From positions 4,021,001 through 4,085,000 of the forward strand of contig NC_081822.1 of the NCBI RefSeq assembly GCF_030704535.1: a DNA stretch of 64,000 bases. Reading direction: 5' to 3'. The position numbers were made by a program, and so were the translations under genes. Position 1 is the stretch's first letter, and each line of letters begins with the position of its first letter. The stretch is from Vitis vinifera (Eukaryota; Streptophyta; Magnoliopsida; Vitales; Vitaceae). Under the pieces are notes generated by a model. The model had not been told where the DNA came from. It was given only the letters and a program-made list of their open reading frames with translations, and searched no databases. Shown one piece after another: positions 28,472-41,800 of this stretch.

Positions 28472-31400
28472 CTCTCTTTTATGAAAACACATGTGAGAAG
28501 ACACGCACCTTTCTCTTACGAAATTGGCATTAGCAAAGCAAAGCAATCCGGAGTTGATGCGAACAATCAAGATGCCTGGAGTTTTGATGGCCATGGGATA
28601 TTGATTGATGTCACAGAAGATATCTGTTCCAGGGAGTTTGCCCAATCCTTCTACGCTGGGCCTAATGGAATTTAGTATTATCTTTGCAAATGAGATTGTT
28701 ACCTGCATGCAGTCATTTCAAGACATTATTTCAGTAGAAAATAATCCATCAGATAGGGGGACATATATTGACTCTCAGTTCATCTCTGCAGTTCTATCTG
28801 TTCCCAATAGAATAATACCATGTTGATAATGAAAACTCAACTCAGCAGGTCCGGCATTTACCAATCAAATTCTAGTGATGTAGGTAAAAGTGATTTAAGA
28901 AAGTTGTGACATTAATGGCACCTGCATCAGACAGGCTCACCCGGCCCCCTACCCCATGCACAGAAAGACAGGACTGGTGGTGGGGTACAAGTTGCAAGCA
29001 ACAGGATTGCGCCAAAATGAGGGTTTTGGAAGGTCTGGAACAGGAACTCTGAGACCTAATCAGATTGCCTTTACATTTTCAACCCACCTCAATTATGAGA
29101 TGGAACCCACCAGTCACAAGACGCCACTTCTTCCACATCTAGCTTTGAGCCAATCTATTTGATATAGAGACACTAGGATTCTATTTATTAATTAGTGTAG
29201 GATAAATTTAAGCATGAATGTGTGTTGCAGATTATTTGAGGAAACTTATCATATTGTGTTAAGTGCCAAATTAGAAGTCATTATTATTATAACATTTTTG
29301 GCAACTATGGTATTCTTGGCAGTGTTGTCACCTCAACACAGATGCATAGTTTCATAATGATTTACCATAAAGTTGGGAAATTAAGAGGGGGAATAGAAAA
29401 GGTTACCGCAGCTAGAAGACCAATCTCCACTGATACAAACAGAACTCCAAAGAAGGCACCGGCACAAGCAAGGAAGTCCATTTTGTCTACCTTCCAGATA
29501 TGGTAAGCTTCAGGTATGTCAATCAGTCCAGGGAGAGCTGATAGAATAATTGAAGCAAGAATGGCAATTGGGGTGAAGTACAATAGCCTAGTTAACAATT
29601 CCAGTGATAAAAACACTGCAATGGCCATTACTATGTTTGATACCACTGTTTCACATCCTGCACTGAAATTTACGGCGGTCCTCGAAAAAGAACCTGCAGA
29701 AATTTACCCAAGGTGCCGATCAAATTATTGGCTTCACAGAGTCGCATGCACTTTTATTTTCTTTTCTGAGATAGTGGTAAGTTAGGTATGATAGGCTCAA
29801 AAGTAGAAGTCACCAAAGAATTCAGCTCACCAGTTGCTACATAGCAAGAGGTCAAAGATCCTGCAATATTCATGAAGCCCATGGCTACCATTTCCTTGTT
29901 CCCATCAAGGTGGTAGCCTCTAATGGAAGCAAACGATCGGCCAACAGCAATGGCTTCCTGAGAACAAAGGTTGAATCAAGAGTTTAAAAAAGAGTTACAT
30001 CATGAATGGACAAATGAAAAAAATTAGTGGAGAGACGGATTCAACAGTAGGGACTCACAGTGAGAGCAACAATGGCAGAAACTAATCCAATTTTGGCTGC
30101 TTGTCCCACATGTTGCCCACTAAACTGTAATTCGTGAGCAGAAATCGGGTTCAAGCCTCGTTTGATGTGCTTTACTATCTTAACACCATGCTCATCTGCC
30201 TTTGTCAGGAAGACTATAGCAGTAGATAAAACAACCGATATCAGAGGAGCAATCGCTGGCAACCAGAAAAGCTTTTTGTTCCTTCTACCCTGCAGTTAAG
30301 TCAGAGTTATTTAACTTAGATGAAGGAAGCAGGAAAGAAAATATCTTTAAACATGGCTAATTGGAGGGTTTAAGTATTCTATTACTTACAATAAACCTGG
30401 TAAATAGGATGAAAATCAGGAATGAACAACCGAGGACAAAGTTCAGGGGGTACCACTGTCAGGGAAAGCAAAAAAGGAGAGGTGGACCATCAAAACTTTG
30501 GAGCAAGAAATTAAGCACATAAAGAGATTATTACCAAATATGCATAATAACACATCTATTCTGCTACTCTTGGCAATTATTCAAAGTAATAAAAAATAAT
30601 ATAAAGAATGAAGCAGGGGTTTAAAGAAGGGGCCTGTGGATTATCTCCTATAGACAAACGTACTTGATGATGAAGTGACCTGAAAACAGCCTCCAACACT
30701 GAAACAACATCAGTTTTGGTGGTGAAGTGACTGATTCCAAGTAGCCCCTTCAGTTGTTGAAGGCCAATGACAATGGCTGCACCTCCCATGAATCCAACAA
30801 TGGCAGCATGTGAGAGAAAATCCACCAGAAAACCCAGCCTGCAGATAACAAAAAGCTACTTGTTTAAGGAAAAATAAGCACTAGCCTCCATGATCAATAA
30901 AAAGGGAACATTCGCTTCAAGAGGAAGATCCACCTGAACAATCCAAATATGAATTGGAAGGTACCGGCAAAGAAAGTTACTGTCAAGACGAGCTTTCTGT
31001 AGGCAACGGCATTAGCTACAGGATCTACTACATTCTGAATCATCGAAGACAGCAGCAAGGAAACCACAGCTACCGGTCCAATGGCTATCTCTCTTGAGCT
31101 TCCCATTAAAGCATAAACCAGAGGCGGAACCACGCTTGTGTCTGCAACCCATCACAACATTACATATTGATACTATAAAAAAAAAAATTAAAAAAAGAAA
31201 AAAAGTATCAAATCTATCATGCTTGTTTCTTGCATAATTATTAGGCTGCCAGTTTTTTAATAAGAGAAGCTCCAAGCATAATTGAAGTGGCATACATGGA
31301 GTAATTAACTGAACTGAATTCATCTACTTACATAGACCATACTGAGGTGCGAGGTTCGCCAGAGTTGCATATCCGATGCTCTGCCCAACAAATTCATAAG

Positions 31401-31811
31401 AAGTATATGAGTGACATGTTCAACAAATTCATAGAGGAAAAAGACGGAGAGAAATCATGTGTGTACCTGAGGAATGCTTAAACTTGCTAGAGTTAAGCCT
31501 GCCATTAAATCGTTTCTGAACTTTGTAGCCTTGTAATTTCTTCCCCAGGTAAGAATTGGGAATAGACCATACAAGAATGAAACAACACCTGCGGCTGTAG
31601 ATCGAGTTTGCTTTGTGGAGGATGAAGAGTGCTTGCCTCCATTAGGAAAAACAGCCGATTTTATTGAACTGACAATCTCATGGCATAGACCTGGCGGTTC
31701 AGGGGAATTAAGCACCCACTCAGCCCTCTGAGTCTTGCTACCATCTTCAATGTTGAGCTGCTGTTGCTGCTCCATGGGCATGGAGAGGGTCTCTGTCTGT
31801 AATGAGTGCAT
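27887..31811 (-). CDS. SULTR2;1-like: Group 2 (low-affinity type) sulfate transporter, 664 aa
   Basis: A proton/sulfate symporter of the SLC26/SulP family. Twelve exons on the minus strand keep frame: 31811-31467, 31380-31332, 31141-30934, 30838-30664, 30455-30390, 30289-30059, 29957-29831, 29693-29407, 28702-28509, 28381-28296, 28201-28125 and 28036-27887. A cytosolic N-terminus of ~95 residues includes LNSPEPPG, typical of group 2; then the multi-pass core with [38 protein letters not shown] and [17 protein letters not shown]; then a full C-terminal STAS domain with NIDTSG (Ser about 597). The QSIGYATLA motif and N-terminus favour group 2 over group 3; in Arabidopsis SULTR2 proteins act in vascular sulfate movement. 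Exon 6 corresponds to two exons in the SULTR3 gene here. No lesion was seen. The start is the first Met of an open first exon. Confidence 0.93.
28435..28468. repeat. (CT)17 microsatellite in intron 9 of the SULTR2 gene
   Basis: An uninterrupted CT run on the plus strand, or AG on the gene's strand, about 40 nt downstream of the intron 9 donor. Likely length-polymorphic. Confidence 0.9.
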
Positions 31812-34800
31812 GATATGCTGAAGTGTTTGGGAGAGCTCCTAGAGCTGGTCTTTTGTAGTAAACTCTGCAACCTCCTGGAATATGACTTAGTTCAAAACCA
31901 ACCCGAAAGCCCAAGAAACACGTCAAAATAAAGAAATAAATCAAATAAAGTTAAAAGCCCTTATCAATATCCACTCACCATGTCATTGTCACTGGAGTTT
32001 TGTAATGATTTTAACCATCTGATCATTTTGCATTCTATTTTCAGGAATGCTCATCTTAAAAGTTAAAACAATCCCACTTGGCTCATTTCACATATGTACC
32101 GATTCTCCTATGAACTAATGCCAGTATCAAAGTACTCCCACCATTATGCATGCAAGAACCAGTTCCTGATATATTAAATAAAGAAAATCAAACTACTCTC
32201 TTCAAAGGACCTTCATGTTAAAATTAAAGATACTAATGTACATCTTCAAAAACAAAAGAAGCCTAGACTAGCCCCAAGCGACAATGGTAGTAGTTGTTGG
32301 ACTATGAACTCAAGCATCTTTCTTCATTCATTACCTGACAAACCTCCTCGACTACATGTAGAGTAAGCCAACGCAGTTGTTCACTTGTTCTAGACCTTGG
32401 ATAAGTCTCCTGAATAAGAAATTGCGCCGACTTCAATGTATTATTGCTGTCCATAATTCACTATTTTTTCTAATGCCACGGGCAGTTCTATCAATGTGGG
32501 CCTCCTGGGTTTCCACACAAATGCACGTAGGCCCATGCCTATAGATTCTTCAAAGTGAAATGGGAGCATATATACACCAGCATATGTTTTTTCGTATCAT
32601 CCCCAGTCCACTCCTTTATGGTGCAGTCAAGCTACTACCAGTTTTTTTTAACCAGAAGATAAGGAATTAATTCATGGGACAAAAGAAACGGGGAGGGGGG
32701 AGGTGAAAGAGCAAGTCCCAAAATTATTTTCTGTAGCTTCTGCTGGACTTCTGGAATAAATAAAAAGTGGGGTGGCGATATATATCATTTGGAAATAGTA
32801 ATAGTTTAATGATTTGATTTATCAGATCAAGGAGACCCTTGCTTGGTGGGTGTTCCAGCAACTGGTGCCGGAGATGGATTGGAATTTGGAATATTGTCGA
32901 ACCCATTAAGCATTCATCATTGTAATTGTGTCATCATCAGCAGAGTCCATTAACGCGATTTCTCCTAACCCATATACGGACGGGTTTCACGTGTGGGTTA
33001 GCCATACATGGATTTGTTTCATACTTGCACTTAGCTAATTATGGGCACTGGTCTCACATGATGGGATCAGCTCCAAAGGTAACTACAAAAACCTAGTATG
33101 AAATAGGTAGTTTTGTTCTGTGAATTTTCGCCATTCAATTCAGCATATTCTTTTTTTCTTAATGGGCATTATATTATGGAAACCTCATTTATAAAGAAAT
33201 AAAAAAAATTAAAAATTAAAAATAAAAATAAAAAGACATCTCAGTGTTCAATCATTTCATTCATTTTATCTTCATATCAAATTAATTTTTGAGAGATTTG
33301 GACTTCCTATTTCAAAACCTTAAACAATACTATTCTCACGGAGGACCATATACCTTTCCCCCCCTTTATTCGTCTTTATTTATTTGTGTTTTAATGGCCA
33401 GTCATGAGTTACGACTAGTCTTCATTAGTTTGACATACCAGAACTCAAACTTTAAGAAAGGTCAATAAAATTAACAAAAGAAAAAATAGAAAAAAAGGCA
33501 TTATCACCTTACAATCGATTGTATTAGTAGTAATAAGAGAGCAAAATCCACGTTTTAACGTAATTTATTTATAATTTTAAGCATACCAAAATTATCTTAA
33601 TCTAATTGCTTCATATATTCAATTAATAGTAAGCTTTATTAGTTTCTCTAATTAAACAGCTGAAAGTTAGAGGTTTGTGAAACTTGAATGAATGAAACCT
33701 ATTTGAGTAATTGAACCCCTTTGGTTTATGTACTCGAAGCAAGTTGCCAACTTGCCTTTGATGGAAGCAGGACAAGAAATCGTTCCATTAAAATCTTGTG
33801 ATTACGTTGAGTTGGGATGGTTATTTTGGCCTTGATAGCCAACCTTTTTCAATGAGCTATGTTGTAGTATGTGGTTCATATTGAGTGAAAGACATATGAA
33901 GAAAAAAATGGCAAATGCCAAGGTGGAGTAGAGTGGAATGAAGAGGGCGAACTCGTGGACTAGGCAATCTGCCAAATCATGTTAAATCTGTGTGTTCTTT
34001 TCGTTTTTTTTCTCTAATTTTCCACTAGGAATCATTAAACGAAAATCAACAAACTGCTTTCAAATGCTTTTTACGGTGGGAGTCGATTCTCAAAACTGCA
34101 ATGACGGGAGGAGTCAGTATCGGGGGGACAAAACATTCCTAATATCAGCGATTACCTTGGGCTCATGGTAATCCACGTCGCTGCGCCCAAGAATATGTCT
34201 ATATAGGACCACAAGCACCATGACCATGGACATAATTGGACCACCATGATGAGCAAAAAAAAAAAGGAAAAACCAATCACATTTCCAAGTGGATAGTCGT
34301 GGATATTTTGGAGGCTATTGAGGTAAATATGTGGTGACAGGGGGCCGAGGAAGGAATTGGATGTTTGAAGATGAAAACAGAGCAGCACACACTACGTGGT
34401 TGGATATGGTTTGTGTCTCAAAAGGGCATTCCACTGATGCACTCAAACTCTTGACCGAATAAAGGGACGAATGGAGGAGGTTGATGTGGGTGGGGATGGA
34501 GGAATGGTCCCCATTGCTCCAATCAAAAGTCCACAGGAGGAGCAGTCCAGTTCTGGGTACTGCACTTCTGCCTCGTGGTTAATTCCGGCCAGTTGCGATA
34601 GTGCTCCAGTTCCCAGGCCGACCCACTATCTTGATTCCCATTTGTTGCACCTCTTTTTCAATTTTCACTCTCACCTGCCTTATTCCGTCAACGGTCCTTG
34701 TCCTCATCTTTCACTTTCATTTTCCTTTCTCAGGGGATGTTTACTCTATGTCTCCGGTACTTGGGGTATCCCGTACAACCTTGTGTTTACTCCATTCCTC

Positions 34801-36394
34801 ACCACCTGCATCCAATGACAGCACGCACATTGTACTGAATCAGAGCCTAGCGTCTTTCAATTTTGGTTGAGCCGTGCCTAGGAGACGCATTATATTCTCT
34901 CTCTTGTAGAGGAGTAGGACGATGATACCTTTGCTTTATCTGTATGCTCATTTTCAAAGATGCTTTTTCCTTTGTAATGGACGGTTAGTTTCGTCCATGC
35001 CAATCATTTCGCAACTGATAATCTCGAACCAAGAAACTTCATTCCTGATGTATGTCAAGCAATCCGATAAGATTTATAGGCCATATGTCGGTTTAAGAAG
35101 AAAAAAAATACAAAAAAACAAAAAAACAATCTTCTCTTACTCTTCAAACGGGCCAATAATCCAGGTGAATATTTTATTATTTTCATTCCTATACTTAGAA
35201 TTACATCTTATTTACCTAATGTTAGGTGTCTAATAAATTACCTTAATCACTTAAATCATTTAAATAACTTAATATAGTAATTTAAAATTTAAAATAAATT
35301 TGAAAAATCAACTTATTAAGTATTATTTAACTTAAAGTCACTTACTAACTATAATTTAATTTAAATTCATTTTAAGTCATATAATGTTAACTATTTGATT
35401 TTACTAAAAGCCTTTTTTATGGCATATTTGATATATTATATTGAATAAGGAAAAAAATTATTAACACTATATATGTAGGAGTCTTGCAAACACATTTTAA
35501 AGTCAATAAGAATGTATTAAATGTTATGTTTGTATTGATGCAACGATATCTCACATAGGAGAAAGTTTTTTTCTACAATCCCAATAGAACATTAGGTTCT
35601 TATTGTGTTCGCATAAAACTTTTGATAGTAAATATATATACACTTCTTTTAACTTAAAGACACATTTTAAAATCATGAGAACTCTTTGAACTCCGAATAT
35701 ATATCTCATAACAATGATGGAGCCAGAGAATTGGTTAAGGGGTAATATCTGAATCTTAGTTTATGGGGGAAAAAAAATTCAAAAGTATTTGCATAGGATA
35801 GTCGTAAGTGGTTCTTTTATTCAAAATTTAGGTCAAATCCCTATTGAACCCTAATATTTTTTTTCAAAATTTCAAGGAGGACATTTGGCCCTAATGGGCA
35901 CTACCTATCTCGTAATTGAGAATGAATTGTTGCAACATACTTTAAAGTCTCATTACAACATACTTCAAAGTCGAGACTAACCAATTTATTATGTAAGATT
36001 ATAGATAATTTTTGTAAGTTGTCTTTTCTTATCAAAGTACCCAATTTCATGTTAACCCATATTTATTGGCATCAATCATTTTATCACATTATTTAATTTT
36101 GGATGCATAATTCAACTGTTATCTATATACTTCAATTAAAAGCGGATATCAACTTTAGCTTTGTTTTATTTGATTCTTTAAACCTTATGTTATCTTTATC
36201 TCAAAAGTCACTAAAGAAACTTTAATTGTGAAGCTTAAAAAATCAAGAAGAGTTATCTAATTTACAAATAATAAAAAAAAAAATCTTAAATGTCTACCCA
36301 TGACTTGGTTGACTGATTGTCTATTTGGGCTTCGAGTTAGATTAAAAAAAATAATAATTTAATGATAGTTACAAAACTATTGATAAATCTATGG
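31812..36394. other. Upstream region of the SULTR2 gene and gene-poor DNA
   Basis: The first 1.2 kb upstream of the SULTR2 start may hold 5' UTR exons and promoter, but I cannot place them. A TTTCACGTGTGG stretch, containing a CACGTG core, lies near 32,986. The patch at 34,470-34,870 is less A/T-rich and has two overlapping open frames without recognisable motifs. The rest is A/T-rich. Confidence 0.35.
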
Positions 36395-37345
36395 TATTTT
36401 AGCTGTCTTTTCAAGAGATATTTTTCATATCAATGATACATATTAAAATAAAAAAAAATTGAATTTACACCGAAAATGTCTCTTTAAAAAACACATTCCA
36501 TAATTCCATAAAATTGAATTTATATTAAAAGTGTTTCTTCAAAAAAACATGTTTTCATAAGTTTTTTTATTTAATCATACACGTTAAAAAATTGAATTTA
36601 TATTAAAGATATTTCTAGAAGAGACATCTTTCCACAATACCACAAAATCGACTTTATATTAAAGGTGTCTTTTCAATAAATATCTTCCACAATTTTCATA
36701 TCAGCTACATAATGGAAAAAAAAAAAAATGAATTTACGCGAAAGGTGTCTCTATAATTCTATAAAATTGAATTTATATTAAATGTATCTTTTAAAGAAAC
36801 ATCTTTCATAATTTTTATATCAACCACCAATCGAAAAAATTGAATTTATAATAAATGTGTCTTTTTAAGAGACACCTTTCAATATGAATTTAATTTTATA
36901 AAATTGTGAAAGGTGTTTATTTACGAAAAAAATGTTTATTTACGAGACTCCTTTAATATAAATTTAATTCCGTTGAATTATGAAAAATGTCTTTTGAAAA
37001 GATGTTTTTAAGTATAAATTCAAAATTTTTTTTCGGTGTGATTGATATAAAAATTGTGAAAAATGTTTTCTTAAGAAACACCTTTAATATAAATTTAATT
37101 TTGTAAAATTATGAAAACTTTAGTATAAATTTAATTTTCCTAATGTATATAACTATAAAAAATTATAAAAAAGTGTCTCTTATAGAAAATGTTTATGTAA
37201 AAGACACTTTTAATGTAAATTTAATATTTTTATCATATATCTTTAATATAAAAATTGTAGAGGTTAAAGAAACACATTTCAATATGATAAAAAATATCGT
37301 AGATTTGAAAATATTATTCATGCTGGATTTTAAAAAGTTAATTTT
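36395..37345. repeat. Large foldback array of palindromic units
   Basis: Left of about 36,867, units read GAATTTATATTAAA, then AGGTGTCTTTTCAA-type sequence, then ACATCTTTCATAATTTT, then ATATCAAC. Right of that point the same unit appears in reverse complement (ATATAAAAATTGTGAAAAATG, then AAACACCTTTAATATAAATT). Each unit also carries its own short palindrome (GTGTCTC...GAGACAC). Roughly four units per arm can be traced. No coding capacity. This may be a foldback-type transposon or a satellite turned on itself. Confidence 0.6.
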
Positions 37346-40300
37346 AAATTCATCATGATTTTATCATAAATCCACCTATAACTTATGTTTGAATGATCAT
37401 GCATTAATGCTAGAAAGATACACTTAGATACGCCCGACTAATTAGCATGATAAAATCATGCCATCTCGTTGAAAAGAGGGAATGAGGAGACGTTGACTCA
37501 TTTTGGGTTTAAACTAATGGAGAAGGGGTTTGGATCATTGGCCTATAGTATGAGCAAAGAGCCATCCTACCATGACAGTGATTTTCAATTAGAATATTTT
37601 CTCAATCCCTTTAGTTTACCAACTTCTAGAATAAGAATTAAGAATTGAAAAGAAGTAACTTAATACATATCTGATCTACTTCAGACTTGCTTTTTCTTAG
37701 GCTAGGGGATATCTAAGGCGTGAAAGCTACCAAGTATTATTGTAAGCCATTCCCCCTTTTTAAGAGCCAATAAGACTGAGCCTAAATTCCAGCCCTCTAA
37801 ATGGACTTTCAGATCTTTTTGGATTTTTTGCTTGTTTATTGGCTGTTTCTCTTAGAAGAATTTTGAAGATAACGGTTAAGAATTTGAAAAGTTTTCATAT
37901 AATAATTATAATAATATTGGTTGGTATGCTTACGTGGAAAGACAAATATGTTTGAAAACAAAACAAAAATAAGGATATTCGTGTATCTTCGAAAAAATTA
38001 TATTCTTGTCCAAGGAGGCCCCGGCCTTCCAACTAGTTGACTTAGCAATCAAATTCCGAAGCACACTGTATAACCATATGTCCAAAACACCGGCAATGCG
38101 GCTGACTTTTGTTTTTAATATTTTTATTCTATTTATTTTTATTTTTTAAAATGATTGAGGATGAAATTGGCCTTATCCGCCTATCAAAAGACAAGTTGTC
38201 TCTGCTCTTTCCTTTCTCACCTGTAAGTTGACGTTTCCTAACAACCATTGGGGTCTCAGATCTCTGTAAGAGAATGAATTGAGAGCTTAGTTTGGGAAGA
38301 AGGTGGGCTATGGTATTGGGGTTGCTGATAAGGCACCAAGGTCAAGAGGACATCCGTTAGTCTCATTCTCAAAAGTCAACTTACACATATTTCATACTAA
38401 AATGTTTTAAATTCCTTTTATATATATTTGAGACTAATGTATGGTTTAAAATTTAGTATGTAATTTATTTATTAAAGGGGTATTTAGTAAAATTTAATAC
38501 TTATTATTTAATAATTTAAATTGATTTTAAATTAAATTATATTTAAATTGTTAACTTAAAAATTATTACTTAATCTTTATTTTAAGTATTAAGATTGTTT
38601 GATAAAATTAACTTAAAATTTATTTTAAATCATCAAATTGACATATTTATTTTTTTAAATTATAATTAAGATAAAAAATGTTAAGTAATATTAGATGTCA
38701 TGAAATAATAAAACAAATCAGGGTAAATGAAAGTAAAAATAAATTAATTCTTTTTACTTATTATTTAAAGTTGTTTTTTATTTTAAGTTATATAATTAAG
38801 TTATTTTACCAAAGATACTTAATGATTTAAATTAAATTATTAAGTTACTTTAAGTTATTAAGTTGGTTTGCTAACCACCCACTAAGTTTTATTATTATTA
38901 TTATTAAGTCATTTTTTTTGTTTTGTAAAATAAGTAAATAAACAAATAAAAAAGTACATGAGAAATAAAGTTACGATATATGAGATATATGTCTTTAATA
39001 TCTTAATATTAAAATAACATATATTATGTATAAAATATAAAATAAAACATCTCACTACTTATCATATGTTATATTTGAATATAAAGTATAATATTTATGA
39101 AATAACTTATTTTATTTTATCATCAATCAAGTATGAAATAAAATATATTATATAAAATAATTTATCATATTTCATATTATATCCTACCAAGTATAACCTC
39201 ACTAGCAACCATTATTTTAAAAAATCCTTATATGGAAGAGCATCAATTATCGATAATAATCTTTAGATCAAGCCAATTAAAGTGAGAAGGAAAAGCAGAA
39301 TCACAAAGACCAAGTCAGACCTAGGAAGGTTATTGGACCCAAAAGTTCATCAATTGAGTAAAGAATAAATGGGATAAGCTGACTCAATAAGAGGTAGGGA
39401 GGGAAAGTTAGAGTGGAGGTTATAATTTCTAAACTAAGGTGAAGCTAATAAGGCATTTTCCGATTCGAGCCATGCGGCTCATACACGTTACATGTGCACC
39501 ATTTCAAGTCTAACTCACCCAACTACGTGCCAAGAATTATCCATATCTACAAACCATTATTTAAAAAAAGCCTTATATGGAAGAGGCTTCTCACCTAGTA
39601 TATTTTCAAGTTTTAATATTCAAGATTACAATTTAATAAGTAATTTTTTATTTATTTGTTATTAATAATTATATTATTTATCTAATATATAAAAATAATT
39701 TGAATATATTAAGTAATAAATATGTTAATATTATTTTACAATATATTAAACATATATGTATTTTTTATTTTATCAACTATAAATTTACAATTTTCTAATT
39801 AAGATTTTTTTATTTTCCAAGAAGAGAAACAAATAGAAAAACATGATAAAAAATAAATTTATAATATATGAAATATATACATACCATATATGCAAGGGAT
39901 ATAAAAAGAAGGTTGATTAATATATGTCACCAAAATATGTCTGAGTGATGAAATAAAATATATTATTTCCTTTCCAAATAAATATAAAATATGATATGTT
40001 ATTAGCATTTTTTCATATTCCCCATAATATTTGACAAAGTAATTATAACCTTAGAGGGATCCATTAGATTGGTTCATTATTTAGAAAAAAACTATTTTTA
40101 AAAAAAGAAAAATCCCATATATGAAAGAGGTTCCACAACTAATATATTTTTACTTTTTTTTATTTGAATAAATAAAAGTTATATTACACTCATGTTAAAA
40201 AAGTTTAAATCTCTTTTGTATTATTTCGAAATTGTAGTAATTTTTATTTTTTTTAATAATATTTATGATTAAAATGTTTAATTTTTTAAAATAAAAAATA

Positions 40301-40360
40301 TAATATTATTTTATTCAATATAGAAAAAAATTATATATATTAAGGAATAAATATATTAGA

Positions 40361-40399
<39 letters not shown>

Positions 40400-40500
40400 T
40401 TTTGCAAAAGAAATAAATAAACAAATAAAAAATACAGTGAAAAATAAATTTATGTAATAAAAAATATAAGTTTTTTTTTTTTTTTTTTTCCCTCTTTACG
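37346..40500. other. A/T-rich gene-free stretch
   Basis: No gene seen. It contains (AT)n at about 40,364-40,396, poly(T) near 40,470, and two decayed copies of a segment around CCTTATATGGAAGAG (near 39,227 and 39,571), with a third resembling it near 40,110. Confidence 0.4.
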
Positions 40501-40639
40501 GATTAAACTAATGGAACTCAACAGTCAACTCCGGAGGCCGAGTAAGTGAATCGGGTCGCGATCCCGGCCTGGTTCGACCTTGCCAACGTCGGCATCGGTG
40601 GGAGAAGGACATGTGGGGCCGTTGGGACCAAGAAAGCGA

Positions 40640-40698
40640 CACGTGGCCACAAGGCAGCTGGAAAGGCACTCTACCGTTTACTTTCGTCAACCACGTGG
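40640..40698 (+). promoter_or_regulatory. Two G-box elements in a GC-richer island upstream of SULTR3;1
   Basis: CACGTGG at 40640-40646 and the palindrome CCACGTGG at 40691-40698 lie in a GC-richer island (40,510-40,720). G-boxes bind bZIP and bHLH factors. The island is 2.5 kb before the start codon, and 5' UTR introns probably lie between; the link to this gene is inferred. Confidence 0.4.
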
Positions 40699-41599
40699 GA
40701 ACATCAGTTTGAAAATTTCATTACTGACGCTGCCTTCCAAAAAGGCACAAACCTAACTAACACCGTTACAAACTTACAACTTGCCTTCCAAATGAAAGGA
40801 AATCTAAAATACACTGAAGGGTCTCTTTGTTTTAGACTTCTAATCTTGTTTCATGTCCCAACAGGCTGTATCACATTTTCTCTGCAACCAAACAGGGTAT
40901 TAAGAGTTGTACGTGTGCACGAGGAGACCGCCTTTTTGGGAACGTTCCGTTTGATTGATTTTGCTTAAATATTTGGTTTGGTTGGGCTGACGATGAGGGA
41001 GTTTTTTATACGGCACAAATCGAAAGAGAATCGGAAGGGCTGAGGTGGGAAACTTTCTGTTCATTGAACCTGGACGGGATTCGGGGTTCGCTGTGATCTT
41101 CTGCGGGGATTGGTTGATATATATTTTAAAATATTCCTGAAATTCAAGGACCATCGATCGTGGGCAGCTGAAGTGATAGCTGATATTGGGTATTCTTGTT
41201 TTTCAAAAGGGTAATTTAGAAGTGTTACTTTTTAGCTTTTTGGGTGATTTGTTCTCTTCCTCTTTTCCTGCTTTGTTTGCTTTGTTTTAAGAGGTTTTTG
41301 TGTTAAAGTTGATTTATGAAGCGGGGCGACCATTTCTAGCTATCATTGTATCCTCCACTATCAATGGCTTTCGTGAAAAGCGTTTCGAGGTCAGATGTAG
41401 GCTTTATTATAGCATTTGTTCTGAAAAGATCATGTAAATTGCCCAAATACCCATTCACAAAAAGCTTATTCAGTTTCTGGGTTTTGCTTCATTTGATCAT
41501 TTAATTCATGATTTATGTTGCGGGGGTGGCAGTCAGATAGGTCGATTATTATCATATCTTCCATTTTTTCTAAAGGCCATTTAAGTAGAACCCAGAGAA

Positions 41600-41800
41600 A
41601 GAAAATATGGCATCTATTCTCATTGATGACGATGGCTATTTATATACAAATACATTTGAATTCAATTATAATTCAAACTCCATTCCTATTATAATTCAAA
41701 CTAATAGTTTCAAATTCGAGATTTTATTCTATTATAATTCAAACTAATATATAACAAATAGATAAATATGTAAATTAAGAATAATATTAACTTGCTCTAA
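41600..41800. repeat. Dispersed repeat related to 11,975-12,175
   Basis: It contains TATAATTCAAACTAATA three times and AACAAATAGATAAATATG, matching the right end of the array near 12,150. It lies within the 5' region of the SULTR3;1 gene. Confidence 0.4.

Noticed and set aside
29362..29785. Plus-strand frames opposite the SULTR2 gene
   Set aside because: Antisense shadows of exon 8; the minus strand carries the conserved transporter sequence.
34471..34870. Two overlapping plus-strand frames (115 and 89 codons) in a less A/T-rich patch
   Set aside because: No known motif, phenylalanine/serine-rich as expected from a pyrimidine-rich strand, no sign of matching exons nearby. A short lineage-specific gene cannot be excluded.
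40546..40968. 140-codon plus-strand frame
   Set aside because: It lies in the GC-richer island with G-boxes upstream of SULTR3;1 and shows no protein signature; more likely promoter DNA.
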